A stretch of DNA of 5,751 nucleotides, taken from NCBI GenBank assembly GCA_944326625.1, contig CALVER010000105.1, forward strand, positions 1 through 5,751, written 5' to 3'. The notes under the pieces were generated by a model that was given only the letters and a program-made list of their open reading frames with translations, searched no databases and was not told where the DNA came from. Below are positions 1 to 5,738 of this stretch, piece after piece. The stretch comes from Candidatus Gastranaerophilales bacterium. GTDB taxonomy: Bacteria > Cyanobacteriota > Vampirovibrionia > Gastranaerophilales > Gastranaerophilaceae. Positions within the stretch are counted from its first letter, which is position 1. The number at the start of each line of letters is the position of its first letter. A program made the translations under genes and the position numbers.

Positions 1-12
1 CTATTGTAGTGC

Positions 13-61
13 CTTTTGTTCCCTCGCCCTACGGGAGAGGGCAAGGGAGAGGGGGCAAGAA
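13..61. repeat. GC-rich intergenic hairpin repeat (CCCTC...GAGGG)
   Basis: CCCTC (21-25) and CCC (27-29) pair with GGG (33-35) and GAGGG (37-41) around a TAC loop, with one G/A mismatch. A second GAGGG at 49-53 can pair with the same CCCTC, and flanking bases extend this into an imperfect outer inverted repeat (about 13-30 against 44-61). Two alternative folds are therefore possible. The composition is far richer in GC than the surrounding intergenic DNA. It looks like a dispersed palindromic (REP/MITE-like) element, but copy number cannot be judged from one window. Confidence 0.6.
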
Positions 62-65
62 TTAA

Positions 66-127
66 GATCCCGGAACAAGTCCGGGATGACAAAAATTTTG
101 GTTCGCTTTGCAACGTTCAGGATGACA
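66..127. repeat. ATCCCGGA palindromic repeat with GGATGACA direct repeat
   Basis: ATCCCGGA (67-74) and TCCGGGAT (80-87) form a perfect 8-bp stem with loop ACAAG. The right arm runs into GGATGACA (84-91), which recurs at 120-127 after CGTTCA. From general knowledge, TCATCCCGGACTTG-type palindromes are dispersed intergenic repeats in several bacterial lineages. Read on the minus strand, the stem is followed by CTTAATTCTT, so it could act as a weak terminator for the minus-strand gene pair ending at 241. It lies about 155 bp beyond that stop, and the tail is not a clean U-run. Confidence 0.6.
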
Positions 128-176
128 TATAAAAAGCAATTTTGGAAAAAATCCGCTCAGATTAATCAATGAAACA

Positions 177-221
177 ACTTATTCCCTTATTTACTTATTC
201 CCTTATTCACTTCTTATTACC
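177..221. repeat. 16-bp tandem repeat, two copies plus a degenerate third
   Basis: The unit acttattcccttattt (177-192) is followed directly by acttattcccttattc (193-208), which differs only in the last base. A decayed third copy (acttcttattacc, 209-221) follows. The array sits 20-64 bp beyond the stop codon of the minus-strand gene. It has no evident coding or hairpin potential and may simply be a slippage-prone tract. Confidence 0.7.
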
Positions 222-240
222 TTCACCCGGGTTTTGGCAA

Positions 241-936
241 TTAGTGATAATTATAATATCTTTTCAAAAGATTGGTGTTATGTGTTGTAATATCAAGTTT
301 ATCGCCGTCGTCAATTTCGGGCTCGATGACGTTTAATTCCTGATTATGAGTTTTTTCGTACACGTCCATTTTTTTCTTAACTTTGTCAGCCAGCGGAGTT
401 GCAATAAACGGAACTATTATACGTTTACCGACAATTGTTGCTGCTGCAATGTCCGCAACAAATTTGAATACGTTCAGGGCATCGGATTTAACCTTATTGT
501 ATTCTTTTTCAATCGGAAGTTTTCTGGAAACTGTTTCGCCTGCCTGAACTTGTTTCATACGAATTCTGGAGGCAATATTTTTAGCCATTTCCGGATTGAA
601 TGATTTTTTGAATAATTTATTAAATATCGGGCCGCTGTATTTTCTCATAGCAAAGAACATTGCAATTTGAGCGGCAATCATTAAAACGCCGTTTGTTAAG
701 TCCAGAGCGGCAACGAATTTACGTTTTTCTTCCGGAATTTTTTTGTTATTCATACTCTGGGTAACGTATTTGTAGCAGCCAACACCGTCTTTCACGACGA
801 TTGATGTTACTGTTGCAAGTCCCAGTGCTTTTTCGGGGTCGATATTAAATTTATTTTCCGCCCATTTCATAGGTTTGCTTTTTTCGACGGCGCCGATTAT
901 TTTGGAGGTTGTTGATAAAATTTTATTGACAGGCAT
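241..936 (-). CDS. Hypothetical membrane protein, 231 aa
   Basis: Function not recognised. The protein has about three hydrophobic stretches: residues 36-58 (glycine-containing), 76-98 (with VLMIAAQIAMFFA) and 153-183 (with the Pro-containing RIIVPFIATPL). Basic, helical connectors separate them. Residues 63-74 form a polar linker (NNKKIPEEKRKF), and the C-terminus (about 200-220) is acidic. There is no signal peptide or known catalytic motif. The ATG at 934-936 shares its A with the TAA of the upstream 506-residue gene, and an excellent Shine-Dalgarno (GGAGGTGAT) lies inside the end of that gene. The two are therefore almost certainly co-transcribed and translationally coupled. The order of its hydrophobic segments and several short motifs match the ends of the upstream protein, suggesting divergent relatives. 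A partner or subunit role with that protein is inference. A real gene is highly likely, given the strong RBS and coherent protein. Confidence 0.85.
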   Translation of the reverse strand: MPVNKILSTTSKIIGAVEKSKPMKWAENKFNIDPEKALGLATVTSIVVKDGVGCYKYVTQSMNNKKIPEEKRKFVAALDLTNGVLMIAAQIAMFFAMRKYSGPIFNKLFKKSFNPEMAKNIASRIRMKQVQAGETVSRKLPIEKEYNKVKSDALNVFKFVADIAAATIVGKRIIVPFIATPLADKVKKKMDVYEKTHNQELNVIEPEIDDGDKLDITTHNTNLLKRYYNYH

Positions 937-2456
937 TATTTATCACCTCCGTTCTTTTTTACACCCGCAAGGCCGGGGAAGAAGATTTCCATAAATCTCG
1001 GATATACCCAGTTCAAAGCGTTGCAGGTAATCGGTAATGTAATACATACGCCGATGAGGATTTTTATAATCTGGTTCGGGGCTTTGTAATTATTTTCCAC
1101 GAATTTTTTGTATAATTTTGCGATGTCTTTGTGGATTTTTTGTGCTAATTTTTCACCGTCAGAGTCAAAAGTATTGGTATCGTGAAGAATTGATTTGAGC
1201 AATCCGTCGGAAGTTTTGAACTGGCAGTTTTCGACAAGTGTTTTCATCGCATCGGTAATCGTTTCGGTTGTAGCTTTTTCCGGTGCTTTAATTTTATTAA
1301 GCTTAAGTCTTGTAATAGTTCTGTCGAGTTCTGAATTTCTTAAAGACATTGCTTTCAAGTATTCAGGGCCTGAAAATCTGCCGTTGCAGGCTTCTTTTAT
1401 GGTATCAATACGTTGTAATGTTCTTGATACACGGCTTGCGCGGATATCGTCAGGTTTATCAAGAATTTCTTTTATTATTTCCTGAACTTCGGGGTCTTTT
1501 TCTTTCACGAGTGCGCTTTTCAAAATTTCATCAGTTTTTTTATAATATTTTTGAAGTTCTTTAGGATTTGTGGTTTGGTCAATTTCTTTTACCGGAATAT
1601 CATTGAATATTTCTCTCAGGTGATTTTCGTTTGCGACAAGCGTTTTGGCTCTGTCTGTGTAGAACGCAAGACCGTTGTTGTCGATTTTTAATTTAACTGC
1701 ATCAGCAATATAATCATCAATTTGTTTATTAATAAAGTCTGCGACAGTTGCGTTATTAAGCGCTCTTCTGCCGACTTTAATCCTGCCGGTTTCACGGAAG
1801 GTATCGGCTACATTCTGCAATTGTTCTTCAGCCTTTTTATCAACGGTTTCATTCAAAAGTGTATCAAAATTTTTGCGCTGATTTTTGATTGTGTCAAAGC
1901 CTTCTTTAAAACCGGCAAAAATTGACGGTTTTGTAATCCCTCTTTCTTTAAGTTTTTGTTTGGTAACGGTTTTCAAGTATGATTTGTTATTAATCGCTGA
2001 TTGATCTACATTTATGCTTAAATTTCTTGAATATTCGGCATTATTGAAGATTTTATCCAGAAATTTATCAATCGGTTTTAATGCGCTTACCTGGAACAAA
2101 ATCGCCAGTACTGCTGAAATCGGCTGTCTCATTGCCGTATATAATTTTGTGTTTTTAACTTCATCTTTTTGTTCTTTGGTAGAATTTTTCGGGGCTTTTA
2201 CAAACGGGTTAAAACCTATGAATATCGGTGCAACAAGACCTGTTCCGAGTGCGGTTATCAAAATACCGCCGATTTCACCCTTCAGCCATTCCAAATTTTT
2301 CATTCTTTTTAAGACGTTTTTAGCAGGAAGCGAATTCGTAATTTCTTCTGACAACTTCCCGACTCCGCCCGTAAAATTCGGAGCATGGGCAATTTGGGGT
2401 GCTTTTTGACGCTTGTGGGCGTTTGCTGCCGCGTAATTTACCTTTTCTACTTTCAT
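936..2456 (-). CDS. Hypothetical membrane protein with long charged helical middle, 506 aa
   Basis: Function not recognised. The first ~25 residues are polar and basic, followed by PNFTGG (about 25-30), a motif style I associate with lineage-specific proteins of gut Melainabacteria (from memory, unverified). Two hydrophobic segments follow, at about 61-84 (glycine- and proline-containing) and 108-126 (AVLAILFQV). A long Lys/Glu/Asp-rich, probably mostly helical region spans about 140-455, and a last hydrophobic segment at about 461-485 (ILIGVCITLPIT) precedes a short basic tail. This suggests a membrane-anchored protein with a large soluble domain between the second and third segments; which side it faces is unknown. 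No catalytic motif, Walker motif or zinc site was seen. The ATG at 2454-2456 is preceded by AGAAGG at 8 nt, and a near-consensus promoter lies about 150 bp further upstream. The gene is first of a coupled pair. Confidence 0.85.
   Translation of the reverse strand: MKVEKVNYAAANAHKRQKAPQIAHAPNFTGGVGKLSEEITNSLPAKNVLKRMKNLEWLKGEIGGILITALGTGLVAPIFIGFNPFVKAPKNSTKEQKDEVKNTKLYTAMRQPISAVLAILFQVSALKPIDKFLDKIFNNAEYSRNLSINVDQSAINNKSYLKTVTKQKLKERGITKPSIFAGFKEGFDTIKNQRKNFDTLLNETVDKKAEEQLQNVADTFRETGRIKVGRRALNNATVADFINKQIDDYIADAVKLKIDNNGLAFYTDRAKTLVANENHLREIFNDIPVKEIDQTTNPKELQKYYKKTDEILKSALVKEKDPEVQEIIKEILDKPDDIRASRVSRTLQRIDTIKEACNGRFSGPEYLKAMSLRNSELDRTITRLKLNKIKAPEKATTETITDAMKTLVENCQFKTSDGLLKSILHDTNTFDSDGEKLAQKIHKDIAKLYKKFVENNYKAPNQIIKILIGVCITLPITCNALNWVYPRFMEIFFPGLAGVKKNGGDK
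941..950 (-). promoter_or_regulatory. Strong ribosome binding site of the 231-aa gene
   Basis: On the minus strand GGAGGTGATA, a full-length Shine-Dalgarno match, lies four bases upstream of the ATG at 934-936. It is inside the last codons of the upstream gene. This fixes the start codon and supports coupled translation through the one-base stop/start overlap (TAATG). Confidence 0.85.
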
Positions 2457-2464
2457 GACTTCTA

Positions 2465-2470
2465 CCTTCT
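2465..2470 (-). promoter_or_regulatory. Ribosome binding site of the 506-aa gene
   Basis: On the minus strand AGAAGG lies 8 nt before the ATG at 2454-2456. It is a moderate Shine-Dalgarno match and supports that start. Just upstream is an AT run (CTATATATATAG) that would leave the site unstructured. Confidence 0.6.
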
Positions 2471-2510
2471 ATATATATAGAGTTTCAAACAAAATTAAAA
2501 TTGCTATCTC

Positions 2511-2539
2511 TGACTTAAATATTAAGTTTTGTAAAGTCA
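2511..2539. repeat. Nested inverted repeat in the minus-strand leader
   Basis: TGACTT (2511-2516) pairs with AAGTCA (2534-2539), and inside it ACTTAA (2513-2518) pairs with TTAAGT (2522-2527) around ATA. The arms share bases, so only one of the two hairpins can form at a time. The element lies between the proposed minus-strand promoter and the 506-aa gene. It could be a protein-binding operator, a leader RNA switch, or a chance product of AT-rich sequence. Confidence 0.4.
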
Positions 2540-2606
2540 TCACCTTTAAGCAGAATACGAAATTTTAACTTTATTCCCTAATCTTCCCAAGAGGGGATAC
2601 ATGTTA

Positions 2607-2633
2607 ATTATACAACATAAATGAGGATGTCAA
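2607..2633 (-). promoter_or_regulatory. Minus-strand promoter for the membrane-protein pair
   Basis: Read on the minus strand, TTGACA (2633-2628) and TATAAT (2612-2607) are both perfect sigma70-type hexamers. They are separated by 15 bp, shorter than the ideal 17; taking TAATTA (2610-2605) as the -10 would give 17. Transcription would start near 2600 and leave a leader of about 145 nt before the ATG at 2456. Confidence 0.6.
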
Positions 2634-2640
2634 GCAGGAC

Positions 2641-2668
2641 TTGCAAAAAAAACAGGAAGTTATAAAAT
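2641..2668 (+). promoter_or_regulatory. Possible plus-strand promoter for pgpH-ybeY-dgkA
   Basis: TTGCAA (2641-2646) and TAAAAT (2663-2668) are one mismatch each from consensus, with a 16-bp spacer. The start of transcription would fall near 2675, giving a very short leader that still includes the AAGGA ribosome site. AT-rich sequence makes chance matches likely, so this is tentative. Confidence 0.35.
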
Positions 2669-2677
2669 ATATAGAAA

Positions 2678-2682
2678 AAGGA
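2678..2682 (+). promoter_or_regulatory. Ribosome binding site that decides the pgpH start
   Basis: AAGGA lies 6 nt before the ATG at 2689. The in-frame ATG at 2683 abuts the AAGGA with no spacing, and the in-frame TTG at 2641 has no such site and overlaps the proposed promoter. The 2689 start is therefore preferred. Confidence 0.6.
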
Positions 2683-2688
2683 ATGATT

Positions 2689-4875
2689 ATGAACAGATTT
2701 ATAACAGCATTAAAGGAATTTTTGACCTCGTCAAACACAATAAAGATTTCGGCGCTGATAGGCTTTACCTGTCTTATGACGGCGGTTATCGCGTCTCAGA
2801 ATTACTTTTTCCAGAATATTATAGAAAACGGGATAAGCAAACGCGATATTATTGCGCAAAAGACACTGACGGTTGTTGATGTAAAACGCACCGAACAGCA
2901 CAGAAAAGAAGTTGCCTCAAAGGTAGAGCCTGTCCTGACATCCGCCGAGGATGAATTTATCAAGACAAACCTTGTTACAATGGAAAATTCCATTGTTCAG
3001 ATAAGGAAAAAAGACACGGCAGATGCTGTTAAAATGGAGGAATTAAACACGCTTTTGGATCTTTCCGGCAACCCGCGAAAGGAATTCATCACGACATTCC
3101 TTTTAAAATCCGATGACGCAAGTCTTCATGAGGTATTTGACAAAGCAAACATGACGCTTGATAAGATTTTGCGGGTCGGAATAAGCGAAAGCGAGTACGA
3201 AAACAACGACATTCACCTTTTGGTTGTAAATAATATGGCAGCGAATGTTTCCAGACGCCAGATTTCAATAATCAGTGCGTTATTGGAGCAGGTAATTGTT
3301 CCTAACCTTGTGGTGGATGAATTTGCGACTGAAATTGCCCGCAAAAATGCCATGAATTCGGTTAAACCTTACGAAATAACTTTCCAAAAAGGTGACAAAA
3401 TTCTGTTTGAGGGCGAACCCGTAACCCGTTTAAAGCGTGATGCTTTAAGACAGGCCGGATATAATGTTTATGAACTCAACTGGCAGGGGCTTTCAGCGAT
3501 TTATATACTCGTATTTTTAGCGACAATCCTGTTTTTAGGGTATATGAAATTTTTCGAAAAAAGATTTTTGGAAAGCAGTTATCTTGCAATATCCGCGGTA
3601 TTATCAATAATTATAGCGCTGATTGTTGCGGTTATTCCGACCGGTTTTTCGCCTTATATACTGCCGATTCCGGCGTATATGATTATGATGTCCATATTTT
3701 TGAATCCGAGAGTTGCGTGTATTGCGACGGTTATTCTTTCAACGGTGCTGGCCGCAGGCGCACAATACGACATCCAATGGCTTATAACCTTTATTTTGAT
3801 GGCTGTTGTCTCAATGCTTGCAATTTCAAGAATCAGATATTCAAGACGATTTGACCTTATTAAAACCGGATTTCACATATCAATTGCGGGTCTGGTAATC
3901 GTTTTGAGCATTTATCTTCTGGAAAAATGCCTTATTGACGTAAGTAATATTTTAATCGTCCAGAACTGCGTATTTTTGTTCTTTAACGGTATATTAAGCT
4001 CAATAATCGCACTGGGGCTTTTCCCGATATTTGAAAGCGGATTTAAGATAATAACGCCGTACGGTTTGGCGGAACTTGCAGACCACAATCAGCCGCTTTT
4101 AAAGCGTTTGCAGTTTGAAGCTCCGGGAACATATCATCACAGCCTTATGGTGTCAAACCTTTGCGAAGCCGCTGCCGAAGCAATCGGCGCAAATCCGATT
4201 CTGGCACGTGTCGGCGCGTTTTACCATGACATAGGTAAATTAAAACGTCCGCTGTTTTTCGTGGAAAACCAGTCCTATTTCGGAATTGAAAACCCGCACA
4301 CCAAGCTTAATCCGAGGTTGAGCAAAATGGTTATCACAGCACACCCCAAAGACGGTGTGGAGCTCGCCAAAGAATACGGACTTCCGCCGATTATCCATAA
4401 TTTTATTCTGCAGCACCACGGCGAGGGGCTCGCAAGCTATTTTTACAATCAGGCAGTGCAGGAAGAAGGCATTGAAAACGTTAAGGAAGAACAATTCCGC
4501 TACACAGGCCCCAAGCCCAATACAAAAGAAACCGCTATTCTTATGATTGCCGACGCGGTTGAATCTGCCGTGCGGTCTTTGAAAAACCCCACCCCCGAAG
4601 AAATCGAAAGCATTATCGACAAAATTATCGTGGAAAGACTTAATGACACCCAGCTTGCGGACAGTCCTTTGACGCTTCACGATTTGAAGGTTATTGCCGC
4701 AACTTTCAGCAGAATTTTGCGGGGCATGCAGCATAACAGAATTAAATATCAGGAAAATCTTGCGGAAGAATTCGGCAAAAATAAAATTATTATGCCGAAT
4801 AAAATTCTTGACGAAGATTTGGAAAATAAGATTAAACAGCTGGAACAGCGCTCTGATGACAATAATGACGACTAA
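2689..4875 (+). CDS. pgpH: PgpH/YqfF-family 7TM-HD phosphohydrolase (probable c-di-AMP phosphodiesterase)
   Basis: This is an inner-membrane HD-domain hydrolase. Characterised PgpH relatives hydrolyse cyclic di-AMP to pApA. From the ATG at 2689 the protein is 728 aa, close to the roughly 710-720 usual for the family. Domains in order are one N-terminal membrane helix (about 20-40), an extracytoplasmic 7TMR-HDED region (about 41-264), seven membrane helices (about 267-447) and a cytoplasmic HD domain (about 460-700). The HD domain keeps every expected metal-ligand position: H484 in GTYHHS, H513-D514 in YHDIGK, H552 in AHPKDG, H576-H577 in QHHGEG and D622 in ADAVE. The charged tail ends at a TAA 4 bp before the preferred ybeY start. 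The family assignment is very secure. That the substrate is c-di-AMP in this organism is inferred from the family, since no cyclase is in the window. It is first gene of the operon. Confidence 0.95.
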   Translation: MNRFITALKEFLTSSNTIKISALIGFTCLMTAVIASQNYFFQNIIENGISKRDIIAQKTLTVVDVKRTEQHRKEVASKVEPVLTSAEDEFIKTNLVTMENSIVQIRKKDTADAVKMEELNTLLDLSGNPRKEFITTFLLKSDDASLHEVFDKANMTLDKILRVGISESEYENNDIHLLVVNNMAANVSRRQISIISALLEQVIVPNLVVDEFATEIARKNAMNSVKPYEITFQKGDKILFEGEPVTRLKRDALRQAGYNVYELNWQGLSAIYILVFLATILFLGYMKFFEKRFLESSYLAISAVLSIIIALIVAVIPTGFSPYILPIPAYMIMMSIFLNPRVACIATVILSTVLAAGAQYDIQWLITFILMAVVSMLAISRIRYSRRFDLIKTGFHISIAGLVIVLSIYLLEKCLIDVSNILIVQNCVFLFFNGILSSIIALGLFPIFESGFKIITPYGLAELADHNQPLLKRLQFEAPGTYHHSLMVSNLCEAAAEAIGANPILARVGAFYHDIGKLKRPLFFVENQSYFGIENPHTKLNPRLSKMVITAHPKDGVELAKEYGLPPIIHNFILQHHGEGLASYFYNQAVQEEGIENVKEEQFRYTGPKPNTKETAILMIADAVESAVRSLKNPTPEEIESIIDKIIVERLNDTQLADSPLTLHDLKVIAATFSRILRGMQHNRIKYQENLAEEFGKNKIIMPNKILDEDLENKIKQLEQRSDDNNDD

Positions 4876-4879
4876 AAAG

Positions 4880-5374
4880 ATGAAAATTAACGTTTTTACC
4901 GAAAATATTACGGAAGATTTTGAAATTAATGAAAAAAAATTCATTGATACCGCCAAAAAAGTGCTGAAGTTTTATCTGGCCGAAATCTTTGACAAATCCT
5001 GCCTTTCGGGGTTTGACTTCAATACGATTTCGTTTGATATTTTGTATTGCAAAAGCGACAAAACCCATGAAATTAACCGTGAATACAGGAATAAAGACTA
5101 TCCGGCGGACATAATTACTTTTGCGATATTTGCGGACAGCGAGGACAAATTTATATTTGACGGAGAGATTAACCTCGGGGAAATAATAATCGCGCTGGAC
5201 AAGGTTAAGGAAGAATCCGAAAAAAAAGGTACGACGTTTGAGTATGAACTTGCGTTTTTGATAAGCCACGGGATAATGCATCTTTTGGGATTTGACCACC
5301 AAACGGAAGAAGATTATAATTTTGTTGTGGGATTACAGAATAAAGCGCTGGAAGGGATTTATGACAAAATATAA
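4880..5374 (+). CDS. ybeY: Endoribonuclease YbeY (16S rRNA maturation)
   Basis: YbeY is a single-strand-specific, zinc-dependent endoribonuclease acting in 16S rRNA 3'-end maturation and ribosome quality control. The diagnostic H-x3-H-x5-H metal site is intact: H130, H134 and H140 in SHGIMHLLGFDH, followed by the usual acidic TEED. The conserved upstream motif is also present as EYRNKDYPADIITF (about 68-81) with the key arginine at R70. In most relatives it reads YR-x-KD-x-PTDVLSF. The length of 164 aa is normal. The start is uncertain. I chose the ATG at 4880, 4 bp after the pgpH stop, because it gives a typical MKINVF beginning without overlap. In-frame ATGs at 4865 and 4856 would give 169 or 172 aa, and none has a good Shine-Dalgarno. 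Translation probably depends on coupling to pgpH. The 3' end overlaps dgkA by 14 bp. Confidence 0.95.
   Translation: MKINVFTENITEDFEINEKKFIDTAKKVLKFYLAEIFDKSCLSGFDFNTISFDILYCKSDKTHEINREYRNKDYPADIITFAIFADSEDKFIFDGEINLGEIIIALDKVKEESEKKGTTFEYELAFLISHGIMHLLGFDHQTEEDYNFVVGLQNKALEGIYDKI
5352..5356 (+). promoter_or_regulatory. Ribosome binding site of dgkA
   Basis: AAGGG lies 4 nt before the ATG at 5361, within the last codons of ybeY. It supports that start over upstream in-frame codons. Confidence 0.55.
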
Positions 5375-5738
5375 GGCTCAGGGGTTCTCAAATACATTTA
5401 AAAACGCACGAAAAGGCTTGCGGCTTGTGTTGAAAAGCGAAATTAACATAAGAGTTCACTTTTGCGCGGCGCTTTTAATCCTTTTGCTCGCGGTGTTTTT
5501 GGGATTTTCAGTGACAAAAATTTGTGTTTTGCTCCTGACGATTTCCGCGGTAATCTGCGCGGAGATGGTGAATTCAGCTATTGAATTTTCGCTTGACGCG
5601 GTATTTCATAACAAATATTCAAAACTTGTAGGAATGGCAAAAGACATATCCGCCGGCGCCGTAATGTTCACGACGTTTGTCGCAATCGCGGTCGGGCTTT
5701 TGTTGTTCGTGCCGGCGATTTTTGATCTGGTATTTTAA
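5361..5738 (+). CDS. dgkA: DgkA-family membrane lipid kinase (diacylglycerol or undecaprenol kinase)
   Basis: A small integral-membrane kinase that phosphorylates diacylglycerol (proteobacterial type) or undecaprenol (Gram-positive type) using ATP, so recycling envelope lipids. The 125-aa protein matches the family's 120-130 aa. An N-terminal amphipathic region with RKGLRLVLKSEINIRVH (17-33) leads into three membrane helices at about 34-50, 53-72 and 97-120. The family signature is complete: E68 and N71 in AEMVNSAIE, E75, D79, then AKDISAGAV (93-101) with K94, D95 and G99. The spacing and the AGAV ending look more like the undecaprenol-kinase branch (Bacillus type) than the E. coli enzyme, but substrate cannot be settled from sequence. 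The ATG at 5361 has an AAGGG site and overlaps the end of ybeY by 14 bp, so the genes are coupled. No terminator is visible in the 13 bp left. Confidence 0.93.
   Translation: MTKYKAQGFSNTFKNARKGLRLVLKSEINIRVHFCAALLILLLAVFLGFSVTKICVLLLTISAVICAEMVNSAIEFSLDAVFHNKYSKLVGMAKDISAGAVMFTTFVAIAVGLLLFVPAIFDLVF

Noticed and set aside
222..245. ACCCGGGT palindrome near the end of the minus-strand gene as terminator
   Set aside because: It is only an 8-bp self-complementary site with no loop, and on the minus strand it is not followed by a T-run.
2014..2409. Plus-strand open frame of 131 codons within the 506-aa gene
   Set aside because: It lies entirely opposite a longer gene with its own ribosome site and promoter, and no motif or good Shine-Dalgarno was found.
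2584..2597. Small TTCCC-AAGA-GGGGA hairpin at the inferred start of the minus-strand transcript
   Set aside because: It is a five-pair stem including a T-G pair, too weak to call as a regulatory element on its own.
2641..2688. Upstream TTG start extending pgpH by 16 residues
   Set aside because: There is no suitable ribosome site, the extra residues are Lys-rich and non-conserved in character, and the region overlaps a likely promoter. The ATG at 2689 has AAGGA at 6 nt.
4240..4956. Long open frame on the minus strand opposite the end of pgpH (238 codons)
   Set aside because: It is fully antisense to the conserved HD domain of pgpH, its translation is rich in Phe and Val without domain sense, and pgpH is unambiguous.
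4832..5302. Minus-strand open frame of 156 codons opposite ybeY
   Set aside because: It is antisense to a secure ybeY gene, has no family resemblance, and reflects AT-rich codon bias.
5292..5360. Extended N-terminus of dgkA starting inside ybeY
   Set aside because: It would lie opposite the ybeY active-site coding region in another frame. The ATG at 5361 has a ribosome site and gives the normal family length.
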